NCBI GenBank assembly: GCA_938015525.1
Contig: CALLPC010000007.1
Location: forward strand, 1 to 64,000
Direction: 5' to 3'
Source: an uncultured Dehalococcoidia bacterium
Lineage (GTDB): Bacteria; Chloroflexota; Dehalococcoidia; Tepidiformales; Tepidiformaceae
DNA: 64,000 bases
Below the pieces are notes generated by a model. The model was not told the origin of the DNA. It was given only the letters and a program-made list of their open reading frames with translations, and did no database searches. A program made the position numbers and the translations under genes. Shown here piece after piece: positions 16,542-26,421 of this stretch; positions within the stretch are counted from its first letter, which is position 1; each line of letters opens with the position of its first letter.

Positions 16542-17514
16542 TGCCCCGCTCGCCGAAGCTGACAGCACCCATGGCGTGGCCTGGACCCGGAAAGACCTCC
16601 TCGACACCGATACCCTGACCCGGGCCGAGATCGACCTCGTCCTCCAAACGGCCCGCGGGATGCGCGAAGTCCGCTCGCGGCCGGTGTCGAAGGTCTCGAC
16701 CCTCCGCGGCACGACGGTGGCCACACTCTTTTACGAGCAGAGCACGCGAACCCGCGCGAGCTTCGAGGTCGCTGCGAAGGCGCTGGGGGCGGACGTCGTG
16801 AACCTGACCGCCTCCGGCTCGTCAGTTGAAAAAGGCGAAACCCTGATCGACACCGTGAGCACCCTCGAGGCGATAGGAACGGACGTGATCGTCATGCGGC
16901 ACCACCGTTCGGGGGCGCCCTTCCTGGCTGCTCGGCACACCTCCGCGTCGATCATCAACGGCGGCGACGGCACCCACGCACACCCCACCCAGGCACTCCT
17001 CGACCTTTTCACGATGGTCGACCGCCTCGGCTCGCTCGAAGGCCGGAAGGTCGTCATCGTTGGCGACGTCTTCCACTCACGGGTCGCCCGGTCCAACGCC
17101 TGGGCACTCCTGAAGTACGGTGCCGACGTTACGTTCTGCGGGCCGCCCACCCTGTTGCCGCGGTATTTTGTTCCCACGGTCGACGGGCGGCGCTGCACCA
17201 TGGCGACCGACCTCGACGAAGCCATCGAGGACGCCGACGTCGTAATGGCCCTCCGCCTGCAGAAGGAGCGGCAGCGGCACGGCCTCATCCCGTCGCTGCG
17301 AGAATACATCTCCCGGTATCAGGTCAATCCCGCGCGGCTCCGGAAGGCAAAACCGGACGCTCTGCTGATGCACCCTGGTCCGGTTAACGAGGGCATCGAG
17401 CTCTCCCCCGAGGTCGCACACGGCGCCCAGTCCCTCATCGAAGCGCAGGTCGCAAACGGCGTGGCGGTCCGCATGGCGCTGCTCTATCTCATCGCCGCCA
17501 GGAGCCGAGTATGA
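16534..17514 (+). CDS. pyrB: Aspartate carbamoyltransferase catalytic chain
   Basis: Carbamoyl phosphate + aspartate to carbamoyl aspartate. The 326-residue protein has the carbamoyl-phosphate motif [14 protein letters not shown], then [25 protein letters not shown] and [15 protein letters not shown] at 16534 follows GAGGAGG and overlaps the pyrR stop by 8 bp. No pyrI regulatory chain is present, as in Gram-positive and Chloroflexota-type operons that rely on PyrR. Confidence 0.96.
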   Translation: MLDAPLAEADSTHGVAWTRKDLLDTDTLTRAEIDLVLQTARGMREVRSRPVSKVSTLRGTTVATLFYEQSTRTRASFEVAAKALGADVVNLTASGSSVEKGETLIDTVSTLEAIGTDVIVMRHHRSGAPFLAARHTSASIINGGDGTHAHPTQALLDLFTMVDRLGSLEGRKVVIVGDVFHSRVARSNAWALLKYGADVTFCGPPTLLPRYFVPTVDGRRCTMATDLDEAIEDADVVMALRLQKERQRHGLIPSLREYISRYQVNPARLRKAKPDALLMHPGPVNEGIELSPEVAHGAQSLIEAQVANGVAVRMALLYLIAARSRV

Positions 17515-18836
17515 ACGAACGCCTCGTGGTCCGCGGCGGGCGCGTCATCGACCCCGCGCGCGGGATCGACGGTATCCTCGACGTGCTCATCGCCGACGGG
17601 CGGGTCGTCGAGGTGCGCCCTGGCATCGATGTGGCTCCTGCCCGCGTCCTGGACGCACGGGGATGCATCGTTGCGCCCGGTTTCGTTGACCTCCACGCCC
17701 ATCTTCGTGAGCCGGGTTTCGAGCAGAAAGGCACCATCGCTACCGAGACAGGAGCGGCCCTGCGGGGCGGGTTCACCACCATCTGCGCGATGCCGAACAC
17801 CCGGCCCGCGCCCGATTGCGGGCCGGTGCTCGAAAGTGTCCTCGAAAGATTCCAGCGCGATGGTCGCAACCGCATCCTGCCCATCGGTTGCATCACCCGC
17901 AGTCGGGAAGGACGCGAGCTGGCGGAGCTCGCGGAGCTGGCGGCGGGCGGCGTCATCGCCTTCAGTGACGACGGCAACCCCGTCGCCGACCCGCGCCTCA
18001 TGCGCAACGCCCTGGCCCTCGCCGGTGCGCTCGGCCTGCCCATCACCGAACACTGCGACAGCCCCGAGATGCACGGGCAGGGCGCAATGAACGAGGGCGC
18101 CGTGAGCGAGCGGCTGGGGCTGAGCGGGCAGCCGGCCGCCGCCGAGGCCGCCGCCATCGCCCGGAACATCGAGCTCGCGGCCGCCGCCGGGGCGAGGCTC
18201 CACATCGCCCATGTCACGACCCGCCGGGGCATCGAGATTATCGCCGAAGCGAAGCAGCGCGGTCTCCCGGTCACCTGCGAGGTCACCCCGAGCCACCTCT
18301 TCCTGACCGAGGACGCGGTGTCCGGGGATGGGCCCGAGCCGGCGTACGATACGAACGCGAAAATCAACCCACCCTTGCGAACCGAAGCGGACCGGCGGGC
18401 CCTCCTGGCAGCGCTGGATGCCGGCATCATCGATGCCATTGCAACCGACCATGCGCCGCACGCCATCGAAGATAAGCTCGTCGAGTTCGAGGACGCCGCA
18501 TTCGGCATCAGCTGTTTCGAGTCAGCAGCCTCGACTCTCCTCACCCTCGTGGCGCGCGGAGAGCTCCGGGCCGAACGGATGGTCGAGGCGCTGACCAGCC
18601 GACCGGCAGCATGCTTCGGCATCGACCGCCGCATCCCGGGGGCTGGCCGGCTCGAGCCGGGGGTCTCGCGCGACGTGGTCATCCTCGACCCGTCCGCCGA
18701 GGTCACGGTCGACCCAACGCGCTGGGTTTCCAAGGGAAAAAACACACCGCTGGCCGGCAAACTCCTCCGGGGCGAAGTCCGGGCGGTGATTTTCGACGGG
18801 ATGCTCGCGCAGGAGCGGGAGGGCGCACATGTCTGA
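17511..18836 (+). CDS. pyrC: Dihydroorotase (class I)
   Basis: Cyclises carbamoyl aspartate to dihydroorotate. The 441-residue amidohydrolase has metal ligands in VDLHAHLREPGFE, the substrate motif CAMPNTRPAPD, FSDDGNPVAD, HIAHVTTRRG, and the late Asp in DAIATDHAPHAIEDK. The start overlaps the pyrB stop (ATGA). The class I (PyrC, Bacillus) type is catalytically competent by itself. Confidence 0.96.
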   Translation: MNERLVVRGGRVIDPARGIDGILDVLIADGRVVEVRPGIDVAPARVLDARGCIVAPGFVDLHAHLREPGFEQKGTIATETGAALRGGFTTICAMPNTRPAPDCGPVLESVLERFQRDGRNRILPIGCITRSREGRELAELAELAAGGVIAFSDDGNPVADPRLMRNALALAGALGLPITEHCDSPEMHGQGAMNEGAVSERLGLSGQPAAAEAAAIARNIELAAAAGARLHIAHVTTRRGIEIIAEAKQRGLPVTCEVTPSHLFLTEDAVSGDGPEPAYDTNAKINPPLRTEADRRALLAALDAGIIDAIATDHAPHAIEDKLVEFEDAAFGISCFESAASTLLTLVARGELRAERMVEALTSRPAACFGIDRRIPGAGRLEPGVSRDVVILDPSAEVTVDPTRWVSKGKNTPLAGKLLRGEVRAVIFDGMLAQEREGAHV

Positions 18837-19926
18837 TGCCTGGCTCGTGCTTGCCGACGGGTCTGCCTACCGCGGGCGAGCTGCCGGGGCTCTGGGCCGC
18901 GCGGATGGCGAGGTCGTCTTCAACACATCGATGACCGGCTACCAGGAGATGCTGACCGACCCCTCATACGCCGGGCAGCTGCTCGTGCTCACCTACCCGC
19001 TCATCGGAAACTACGGCGTCGATGAGCGAGTCGAAGAGTCGGCAAGAATCCAGCCCTCCGGGCTCATCGTCCGGCAGGCGACTGACCAGCCGAGCCACCT
19101 CCGGTCCCATCAAACCCTCCGTGAGTATCTCGAGGCCCGGGGCGTCGTGGCCATCGACGGCGTCGATACCCGGGCGGTTACCCGCCGTATCCGCCACCAC
19201 GGCGTGATGCTGGGCACCATCACCACGAACGAATCGCCGGAACAGGCACTCGCCCGGGTGCGCGACCTGCCCGGGTACGACGAGGTCAACTGGGTCGCAT
19301 CGGTAACGACACAGCGCGTCTACGATTGGTCGATTCCCCTTGGCGAAGGGCGCTACCGGATCGCGCTCCTCGATGGCGGCGTCAAGCGGAACATCATGCG
19401 GCTGCTCGAACGGCGCGGCTGCGCAGTCCGTGTCTTCCCCGCCGGCACCCCGGCGCGAGACATCCTCGCCCTCCACCCGGATGGCGTATGCCTTTCGCCC
19501 GGGCCCGGCGACCCGCGGCTGCTCGACCACATGGTGCGCGAAGTCCGCCAGCTCATCGGCAGGGTCCCAGTCTTCGGTATCTGCCTGGGCCACCAGGTCG
19601 CCGCGCGTGCGCTGGGTGCGGGAACGTTCAAGCTGCCGTTCGGTCACCGCGGGGGGAACCACCCGGTGAAAGACCTCGTTTCCGGGCGCGTCACGATCAC
19701 GGCCCAGAATCACGGCTACGCGGTGGACCCGGACGGGCTCGAGGCCGGCGCCTTCGTCAGTCACGTCAACCTGAACGACGGCACCGTCGAGGGCATCGCC
19801 TCGCGGACGGACCCGCTCATGACCATCCAGTACCACAGCGAAGCGTGTCCCGGCCCGCTGGACAATGAATACATTTTCGACCGCTTCATCGAGATGATGG
19901 CGGCCGTCAAAGGAGGGGTTAGATGA
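18829..19926 (+). CDS. carA: Carbamoyl-phosphate synthase small subunit
   Basis: Glutamine amidotransferase subunit that feeds ammonia to CarB. The 365-residue protein has the N-terminal domain LADGSAYRGRAAG..VVFNTSMTGYQEML and a class I glutaminase domain. That domain has LSPGPGDPR, the nucleophile Cys in FGICLGHQVAARAL, and His-x-Glu in YHSEACPGPLDN. The family usually reads FHPEA, so HSE is a mild variant. It overlaps pyrC by 8 bp. Confidence 0.96.
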   Translation: MSDAWLVLADGSAYRGRAAGALGRADGEVVFNTSMTGYQEMLTDPSYAGQLLVLTYPLIGNYGVDERVEESARIQPSGLIVRQATDQPSHLRSHQTLREYLEARGVVAIDGVDTRAVTRRIRHHGVMLGTITTNESPEQALARVRDLPGYDEVNWVASVTTQRVYDWSIPLGEGRYRIALLDGGVKRNIMRLLERRGCAVRVFPAGTPARDILALHPDGVCLSPGPGDPRLLDHMVREVRQLIGRVPVFGICLGHQVAARALGAGTFKLPFGHRGGNHPVKDLVSGRVTITAQNHGYAVDPDGLEAGAFVSHVNLNDGTVEGIASRTDPLMTIQYHSEACPGPLDNEYIFDRFIEMMAAVKGGVR

Positions 19927-20372
19927 CCCGTGCAACGGAGATTCGCCGGGCCACCGCCGCTGATGCCGAGGGTATCGCGGCAATCCTGCGAGGTATGGGC
20001 TCCGAAAACGTCGGGCTCGAAGGCCCCTTCGACTCCGGCCGCATCGAAGCCTGGTTGCGCCGGCTCGGCGATGACGGAGCGCTTTTCGTCGCGTATGACG
20101 GGAGCATCCCCGTGGCGTTCGGCGCCCTCGATTTCGATACGGCGGAGCCAGGAACGGGCCTCCTGGGGGTCTGGGTGCTTCCCGACCACCGCCGCCGAGG
20201 CATCGCCACGGACCTGGCCGAGGCGCTCCTCGAGTTCGCCCGACAACGCGGCTACAAACGGATTCGCGGGCGCCTGCCGGAAGGCAACGAGCCTGCCCTG
20301 AGCTTCCTCTCCAGCATCGGCGCGATGGTGCCGCTGCGGAACCCGAATATGCGCTTCGAGCTTCCGCTCTGA
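19923..20372 (+). CDS. GNAT-family N-acetyltransferase inserted between carA and carB
   Basis: A 149-residue GNAT acetyltransferase. N-terminal EIRRATAADAEGIAAILR; the acetyl-CoA pyrophosphate-binding motif A is GVWVLPDHRRRGIATDLAEALL at about 80-100 (Q/RxxGxG/A-like RRRGIA). Substrate unknown. It overlaps the carA stop in an ATGA junction, so it is translated as part of the pyr operon, which is unusual. It could be a passenger, or may acetylate a protein or metabolite linked to carbamoyl phosphate. Confidence 0.85.
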   Translation: MTRATEIRRATAADAEGIAAILRGMGSENVGLEGPFDSGRIEAWLRRLGDDGALFVAYDGSIPVAFGALDFDTAEPGTGLLGVWVLPDHRRRGIATDLAEALLEFARQRGYKRIRGRLPEGNEPALSFLSSIGAMVPLRNPNMRFELPL

Positions 20373-20373
20373 A

Positions 20374-20823
20374 ATGCCAGCCGCCGCAGAGACGCAGGGC
20401 ATGACCATCCGCCGGCGGAACAACGCCCCCATCCGCCCCCGCCCCGGGGCTCCACTCGCGGCAGACCTCGCCTTCGCGTTCGGCAGCGCCGCGCTGATGA
20501 TGGCCGCCGTCTTCGGCATCGCAAGCTTCACCGGGCCGGGTTTCGCGGGCGGCAAGGCAGGCGCCGACCTCGCGCGGCTGTTCGCGGCATCGCTCGCCGT
20601 CGCTGCCGTCTGCAGTCTGCTCATCGGCGCACTCCTCGCCGCGGGAGCGCCCGATGCCGCCGGCCACATCGTTGCTCCGACCGCGCTGGGCGCAGCCATC
20701 GGGATACTCGAGGCGCTACTCCTCCTCGATTCGCGCGTCGTTCTGCTCCCGTTTCCGCTCGCGCTGTTGCTTTTCGTGCCGCTGCCGGTGCGGCGCATCC
20801 TGCGGGGCGGACGGGGGCGCTGA
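20374..20823 (+). CDS. Small membrane protein, unknown function
   Basis: A 149-residue protein with a basic N-terminus and four predicted membrane helices: LAFAFGSAALMMAAVFGIAS, LARLFAASLAVAAVCSLLIG, HIVAPTALGAAIGILEALLL, and VVLLPFPLALLLFVPLPV. It ends in an Arg-rich tail. No family recognised. ATG at 20374 is 1 nt after the GNAT stop; ATG at 20401 is an alternative. With the GNAT gene it splits carA from carB, so it is expressed with pyrimidine genes. Confidence 0.6.
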   Translation: MPAAAETQGMTIRRRNNAPIRPRPGAPLAADLAFAFGSAALMMAAVFGIASFTGPGFAGGKAGADLARLFAASLAVAAVCSLLIGALLAAGAPDAAGHIVAPTALGAAIGILEALLLLDSRVVLLPFPLALLLFVPLPVRRILRGGRGR

Positions 20824-20908
20824 CCATGACGACGACCCCGCCCGGTAGCCCGCGCCCCGCGCCGCGGGGCGGCTACGGCCGGTCTTCACACCTCGACCTC
20901 ACCGGGAG

Positions 20909-23900
20909 ATGGAATCCTTGAAACCCTCGAGCGTCCTCATCATCGGGTCCGGCCCGATCGTCATCGGCCAGGCAGCCGAATTCGATTACGCGGGAACGCA
21001 GGCCTGCAAAGCCATGCGGGAGGAGGGTGTCCGCAGCATCCTCGTCAACTCCAACCCCGCGACGATCATGACGGACCTCGACATCGCCGATGCCGTCTAC
21101 ATCGAGCCGCTCACCGTACCGGTGCTGGAGCGGGTCATCGCCCGCGAGCGGCCGGAAGGGCTCCTGCCGACCCTGGGCGGCCAGACAGGGCTGAACCTCG
21201 CGGTCGAGCTCTCGAAAGCGGGCATCCTCGAGAAGTACGGTGTTCGGCTGCTCGGCACCCCGCTCGATGCTATCCGCCGCGCCGAGGACCGGGAGCTCTT
21301 CCGTGAAATGCTTGCCAAGCTGGGCGAACCCGTCCTCGAGAGTGAAATCTGCCACACCGTCGAGGAGTGCGTGGCCGCCGCCGAGAAGATCGGCCTGCCG
21401 GTCGTCGTCAGGCCCGCCTTTACCCTCGGCGGCACTGGTGGCGGCATGGCCTTCACCATGGACCAGCTGCGGGCCGTGGCCGCCTCGGGTCTCGCTGCCA
21501 GCCCTATCAGCCAGGTCCTGGTCGAGAAGAACCTCCTCGGGTGGAAAGAGATTGAGTATGAAGTGATGCGGGACAGCGCGGGCAACTGCATCACCATCTG
21601 CAACATGGAAAACATGGACCCGATGGGGGTCCATACCGGCGACTCGATCGTCGTCGCCCCCTCGCAAACGCTGAGCGACAAGGACTACCAGATGCTCCGC
21701 TCAGCAGCGCTCCGGATTATTTCTGAGCTCGGCATCGAAGGCGGATGCAACGTCCAGTTCTCGCTGGCACCCCGTAAAGATGTTTGCGACTGGCGCGGCG
21801 ACCCTGATGCCCCTCTTCCGTATTACGTCATCGAAGTCAACCCGCGCGTCAGCCGTTCGTCGGCGCTCGCGTCCAAGGCCACCGGGTACCCGATCGCCCG
21901 GGTCGCGGCGAAGATCGCCTGCGGCCGAACGCTCGATGAAATCCCCAACGCCGTCACCAGGAAAACGACGGCGGCATTCGAACCGGCGCTCGATTATGTC
22001 GTTGTCAAAATCCCGCGCTGGCCGTTCGATAAGTTTGCGCTCGGCGACCGCACGCTCGGCACGCAGATGAAGGCGACCGGTGAAGTGATGGCGATCGACC
22101 GGACCTTCGAGGCGGCCCTGAACAAAGCCGTCCGCTCCCTCGAGTTCGGCGGCCGCAGCCTCCTTTGGGAGCGACCCGAGTGGCGGGAGGCGGCCGAAAT
22201 CCCGGTCCATGCGACGGACGAGCGGCTGTGGGCGCTGATGGCTGCACTCCGACGGGGCGAGGACATCCTCGAGCTCTCCCGCCGCTCGCGAGGCGTCGAC
22301 CCCTGGTTTCTCGAGCGCCTGCAAAACATCATCCGGATGGAGCGGCGGCTGCTGGAGGAGCCGCTCCATCCCGAACTCCTCCGGGAGGCCAAACGGATGG
22401 GCTTCAGCGACGAGATGGTGGGGCAGCTCGCCGACCGCCTTCCTGAGCAGATCCGGGCGCTTCGCCACGAATGGGGCATCCGGCCCGTGTACAAGATGGT
22501 CGATACGTGTGCAGCGGAGTTCGATGCCGAAACCCCCTACTTTTACAGCACCTACGAACAGGAGAACGAGGCCGTTCCCGAAGAAGGCCGCGCCGCACTC
22601 GTCGTCGGAAGCGGCCCCATCCGCATCGGGCAGGGCATCGAGTTCGACTACGCCAGCGTCCATGCGGCCTGGGCGCTGCAGGATGCCGGTCTCCGGGCCA
22701 TCATGGTCAACTCCAACCCGGAGACGGTTTCGACCGACTTCGACACTTCGGACCGGCTCTACTTCGAGCCGCTGGACGAAGAAGCCATCCGCGATATCCT
22801 CGAGAACGAGGGCGAAGGCCCTTCCGGTATACCGCCCAGCATCGTGCAATTCGGCGGACAGACAGCCATCAACGAAGCCGGCCCTCTCCGGCGAGCCGGC
22901 CTCCCCATCATCGGCTCCGATGCGGACGCAATCGACATCGCCGAGGACCGGCGCCGCTTCGAGCGGTTTCTGCAAGACCTCGGTATCCCCCAGCCGCCAG
23001 GCGCCGCTATCACCACGCTCGAAGAGGCGATGAAGACCGCCCAGCAGATCGGCTACCCCGTCCTCGTGCGGCCGTCTTACGTCCTCGGCGGCCGGGCCAT
23101 GGAAATCGTCCAGAACGCAACCGAGCTGGTAACGTTTGTCGGAGCGGCTGCCGAAGTGGCCGCCGGCCGCCCTATCCTCATCGATAAATTCCTCGAGGGC
23201 GCCGAAGTCGAAGTCGACGCTATTTGCGACGGCGAGCGGGTGCTCGTCCCCGGCATCATGGAGCACATCGAGCGCGCCGGCGTCCACTCCGGCGACTCCA
23301 TGGCCGTCTATCCCCCTGTTCACCTCGATGAGGAAGAAAAGGCGGTCATCGTCGAGTACACCCGGCGGATCGTCCTCGGCATGGGTGCCATCGGCCTCAC
23401 CAACATCCAGTACGTCGTCCTGCCCCGGCGGCCTGGCGAGGCGCCCCGCGTTTTCGTCCTGGAAGTGAACCCCCGCGCGAGCCGCACGGTGCCCTTCCTC
23501 TCGAAGGTCACCGGCGTGCCGATGGTGCAGCTCGCCGTCGGCGCCATGCTCGGCCGGAAGCTGGCCGACCAGGGCTACCCGGACGGCCTCTGGCCGGAAC
23601 GGAGCCTGTACGCAGTCAAGGCGCCCGTCTTCTCCATGTCGAAGCTCACCGGAGTGGATACCTACCTCGGCCCCGAAATGAAAAGCACCGGTGAGGTGAT
23701 GGGCATCGACCGGAACTTCGAGGCTGCGCTCGCCAAGGCTCTCATCGCGGCCGACATGGCGCTACCACCGAAAGCGTCTATCCTCCTCAGCATTTCGGAC
23801 CGCACCAAAGCTGATGCCCTTCCGCTCATCCATCAGCTCGCTGAGGCTGGCTACCGCCTCTACGCGACCGAAGGAACGAGCCGGATGATCGCCGCGCTCG

Positions 23901-24175
23901 GCCTCCCGGTAACGACCGTCACGAAAGTCCTCAGCGGGGGCCACCCGAACGTGGTCGACGTCATCATGGACGGCACGGTGCAGTGTGTCATCAACACGCC
24001 CGAAGGCCGGATGACGGGGTCGCTCCGCGACGGCTTCCACATTCGTCGGGCCGCCGCCGAACGCCGTATCCCCTGCTTCACGAGCATCGATACGGCCCGG
24101 GCCGCCATCCAGGCGCTCGCACGGCCGACAGACTACGATGTCGCCACGGTGCGGGAGTACCTCGGTGCAGATTGA
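20909..24175 (+). CDS. carB: Carbamoyl-phosphate synthase large subunit
   Basis: Makes carbamoyl phosphate from bicarbonate, ammonia and two ATP. The 1088-residue protein has the expected tandem ATP-grasp halves. Half one has [35 protein letters not shown] and [20 protein letters not shown]. Half two has [34 protein letters not shown] and [19 protein letters not shown]. The C-terminal MGS-like allosteric domain contains [17 protein letters not shown] at 20909 abuts GGGAG directly; TTG at 20918, 9 nt after that GGGAG, may be the true start. Confidence 0.97.
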   Translation: MESLKPSSVLIIGSGPIVIGQAAEFDYAGTQACKAMREEGVRSILVNSNPATIMTDLDIADAVYIEPLTVPVLERVIARERPEGLLPTLGGQTGLNLAVELSKAGILEKYGVRLLGTPLDAIRRAEDRELFREMLAKLGEPVLESEICHTVEECVAAAEKIGLPVVVRPAFTLGGTGGGMAFTMDQLRAVAASGLAASPISQVLVEKNLLGWKEIEYEVMRDSAGNCITICNMENMDPMGVHTGDSIVVAPSQTLSDKDYQMLRSAALRIISELGIEGGCNVQFSLAPRKDVCDWRGDPDAPLPYYVIEVNPRVSRSSALASKATGYPIARVAAKIACGRTLDEIPNAVTRKTTAAFEPALDYVVVKIPRWPFDKFALGDRTLGTQMKATGEVMAIDRTFEAALNKAVRSLEFGGRSLLWERPEWREAAEIPVHATDERLWALMAALRRGEDILELSRRSRGVDPWFLERLQNIIRMERRLLEEPLHPELLREAKRMGFSDEMVGQLADRLPEQIRALRHEWGIRPVYKMVDTCAAEFDAETPYFYSTYEQENEAVPEEGRAALVVGSGPIRIGQGIEFDYASVHAAWALQDAGLRAIMVNSNPETVSTDFDTSDRLYFEPLDEEAIRDILENEGEGPSGIPPSIVQFGGQTAINEAGPLRRAGLPIIGSDADAIDIAEDRRRFERFLQDLGIPQPPGAAITTLEEAMKTAQQIGYPVLVRPSYVLGGRAMEIVQNATELVTFVGAAAEVAAGRPILIDKFLEGAEVEVDAICDGERVLVPGIMEHIERAGVHSGDSMAVYPPVHLDEEEKAVIVEYTRRIVLGMGAIGLTNIQYVVLPRRPGEAPRVFVLEVNPRASRTVPFLSKVTGVPMVQLAVGAMLGRKLADQGYPDGLWPERSLYAVKAPVFSMSKLTGVDTYLGPEMKSTGEVMGIDRNFEAALAKALIAADMALPPKASILLSISDRTKADALPLIHQLAEAGYRLYATEGTSRMIAALGLPVTTVTKVLSGGHPNVVDVIMDGTVQCVINTPEGRMTGSLRDGFHIRRAAAERRIPCFTSIDTARAAIQALARPTDYDVATVREYLGAD

Positions 24176-24926
24176 GGACGCCGTGATTCTCGAGACGCGA
24201 CAGGCGTGGGAAGGCGCATACATCACCTGGTTCCATGCACCGGCCCTCAGCCGCGGCATCGAGCCCGGTCAGTTCGTCATGGTCCACTGCAGCCACGAAC
24301 GAACCGACCCGATGTTTGCCCGGGCGTTCAGTTACTACCGCGTCGACGGAGAGCGGTTCGCGCTGTGCTATGCCGTCGTGGGCCGGGGCACCCGCTGGCT
24401 GAGCGCGCAGCCGCCCGGCACGTCGGTGCGCGCCTACGGACCGCTCGGCCGCGGTTTCCGTCTCCCCGATGCGGCGTCGAACCTGCTTCTCATCGGCGGG
24501 GGCGTGGGCATCGCGCCGCTCGTCGAGACGGCCCACCAGGCGGTCGCTGCGGGGCACCACGTCGTGGCGATGATGGGCGCCCGGTCGTCGGCCCACCTGC
24601 TCCCGGCATCCGAATGGCCCCGCGAGGTCGAATACGTCGTCGTCACCGAGGACGGCTCAGCAGGCCCCCGCGGATATGTCACACAGCACCTCGGCGACTA
24701 CCAGGAATGGGCTAACCGCATCTACGCATGCGGGCCGAACCCGATGTTCCAGGCGCTCGCCGATGCCCTCCGCGGGAACGGCCGGCGGCAATCACCGGAA
24801 ATCCTGATGGAAGAGCATATGCCCTGCGGCTGGGGCATGTGCTACGGCTGCGCTATCTTCACTCGGCACGGCGTCCGCCTCTGCTGCAAAGACGGCCCGC
24901 GGTTTAAGCTCTTTGACGTCTTCTAG
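24165..24926 (+). CDS. pyrK: Dihydroorotate dehydrogenase electron-transfer subunit (PyrK-like)
   Basis: A 253-residue FAD/[2Fe-2S] reductase subunit. It has the FAD motif [11 protein letters not shown] (family RPxSxY, altered here), NAD-binding [29 protein letters not shown], and the C-terminal cluster motif [17 protein letters not shown] plus a later Cys in RLCCKDGP. It should pass electrons from class 1B dihydroorotate dehydrogenase PyrD to NAD+. GTG at 24165 overlaps the carB stop by 11 bp. No pyrD is in the window, so its partner is encoded elsewhere. The stop shares the palindrome CTAG with the convergent CinA-like gene. Confidence 0.9.
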   Translation: MQIEDAVILETRQAWEGAYITWFHAPALSRGIEPGQFVMVHCSHERTDPMFARAFSYYRVDGERFALCYAVVGRGTRWLSAQPPGTSVRAYGPLGRGFRLPDAASNLLLIGGGVGIAPLVETAHQAVAAGHHVVAMMGARSSAHLLPASEWPREVEYVVVTEDGSAGPRGYVTQHLGDYQEWANRIYACGPNPMFQALADALRGNGRRQSPEILMEEHMPCGWGMCYGCAIFTRHGVRLCCKDGPRFKLFDVF

Positions 24927-25438
24927 CCGCGCGTCGAGCCGGCAGCTTCCAGCGAAACACGCAAGAGCTGAAGCGCACGCTCCGCAATCTGCACCATCAC
25001 CTCGACCCGCGTCCCGGGAAAGAGGTGCTCCTCCGTCAGTGTGCCTGCGGGTCCGGCCAGCGCGATGACAACGGCGCCGACGGGCTTGGGTGAGCGGCGG
25101 CTCCCCTGCGGCCCCGCGATGCCGCTCTCTGCGAGGGCCCAGGCACAGCCGAGGGCGCGCCGCAGCCCCTCCGCCGTCGCGGCAACCCACGGACCGCTCA
25201 CGGCGCCGTGCCGGCGGACGATTTCGATGTCGAGGCCCAGCTGCTGCCAGCGGTGGGCACCCGCGTACGGGATGATACCCCCGTCGTACCAGCGCGACGC
25301 GCCCGGCACGCTCAACATCCGCGCACTGATGAGGCCCCCGGCCGTCGTCTCCGAGACCGCGACCTTCTCGCCGCGGGCGACCAGCAGCTCACCGACCGCA
25401 GCCGCGAGCGCATCGTAATCAAGAGGAAGACCGGGCAT
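24923..25438 (-). CDS. CinA C-terminal domain (PncC-like) protein
   Basis: A 171-residue protein equivalent to the stand-alone CinA C-terminal/PncC domain, which deamidates NMN to NaMN. Family segments are LAAAVGELLVARGEKVAVSE, GLISARMLSVPGASRWYDGG and ESGIAGPQGSR. The usual ESCTGG active-site signature reads ETTAGG here, with Thr at the catalytic Ser position, so activity or substrate may differ. ATG at 25438 follows GGGGAGAGG. It is convergent with pyrK (4-bp overlap, shared stop palindrome) and divergent from the PhzF gene. Confidence 0.8.
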   Translation of the reverse strand: MPGLPLDYDALAAAVGELLVARGEKVAVSETTAGGLISARMLSVPGASRWYDGGIIPYAGAHRWQQLGLDIEIVRRHGAVSGPWVAATAEGLRRALGCAWALAESGIAGPQGSRRSPKPVGAVVIALAGPAGTLTEEHLFPGTRVEVMVQIAERALQLLRVSLEAAGSTRG

Positions 25439-25487
25439 CGCGCCACCTCTCCCCGCCGTGCCGGGCGGGCCTGCTATCCTTCCGGCC

Positions 25488-26378
25488 ATGCCGGAGTACC
25501 AGGTCAAGATTGTGGATGCGTTCACCGCCCGGCGCTACGCGGGCAACCCGTGCGGCGTCGTCACCCGCGCCAATGGCCTCAGCGACGAACAGATGCAGGC
25601 CATCGCTCGCGAGCTGAACGCGAGCGAAACCGCCTTCGTGTTGCCGTCTCACCGGGCGATGTTCCGCGTCCGCTTCTTTACCCCAGCGAAGGAGATTCCG
25701 CTCGCCGGCCACCCAACTATCGCGACGATGCACGCCCTCGTCGAAGAGGGCCGCATCGACCTTTCGGCCGGCCCCGTCCGCGTCACACAGGAGCTGAACA
25801 TCGGGCTCCTGCCCGTCGACATCTCGCGGGATGCCGGGCGGAACGTCAGGGTGGTCATGACGCAGGGCCGGCCGGAATTCGGGCGGCGGCTGGACCGGAG
25901 CGTGGTCGCCGATGCGCTCGGGATCGCGCCATCCGACATCCTCCCGGATGCGCCGGTCCAGGTCGTTTCGACCGGGACGCCGCAGGCGATGGTCCCGGTC
26001 CGGTCGCTCGAGGTGCTCCGGCGACTCCGGCCGAACTACCAGCACCTGGGAGACCTCGAGGAAGTGGGCCACTACTTCAGCACCCATGTGTTTTGTCTGG
26101 AGGTCATCGAGCCGGGCCATCGCGCTCATGCACGGCACTTCGCGGCCAGCGCGGGTGTCCCGGAGGACCCCGTGACGGGGAGCGCAACCGGGGCGATGGC
26201 CGCCTACCTGTGGAAGTACGGGCTCGTGCGCGAACCGCGGTACACCGTCGAGCAGGGCCATCTGATGGGCCGGCCGGGGCTCGTCGATGTCGAGGTCGAC
26301 GCCGAAGGCGACGAACCGGTCGGTATCCGCATCGCCGGGACGGCCGTCACGGTGCTGCGCGGGACCATCACGGTTTGA
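25488..26378 (+). CDS. PhzF-family isomerase-like protein
   Basis: A 296-residue PhzF/diaminopimelate-epimerase-fold protein. N-terminal VDAFTARRYAGNPCGVV, the catalytic Glu in LNASETAFVLPS, RFFTPAKEIPLAGHPTIAT, and the second-half signature EDPVTGSATGAMAAYLWKYG are all present. Reactions vary in this family (isomerases in phenazine synthesis and many uncharacterised members); no phenazine genes are nearby. ATG at 25488 has TATCCT (25475-25480) ending 7 nt upstream, hence probably leaderless. Confidence 0.92.
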   Translation: MPEYQVKIVDAFTARRYAGNPCGVVTRANGLSDEQMQAIARELNASETAFVLPSHRAMFRVRFFTPAKEIPLAGHPTIATMHALVEEGRIDLSAGPVRVTQELNIGLLPVDISRDAGRNVRVVMTQGRPEFGRRLDRSVVADALGIAPSDILPDAPVQVVSTGTPQAMVPVRSLEVLRRLRPNYQHLGDLEEVGHYFSTHVFCLEVIEPGHRAHARHFAASAGVPEDPVTGSATGAMAAYLWKYGLVREPRYTVEQGHLMGRPGLVDVEVDAEGDEPVGIRIAGTAVTVLRGTITV

Positions 26379-26421
26379 CGCCCGCCGCGCGCCGCCGGTC
26401 CTTCTGCTAGGCTCGGATCGG

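Noticed and set aside
18964-20667. 567-codon minus-strand open frame opposite carA
   Set aside because: Antisense to carA and GNAT; no domain seen.
21701-23323. Long minus-strand open frame opposite carB (540 codons)
   Set aside because: Fully antisense to carB, which has complete CPSase motifs; the antisense product is low-complexity.
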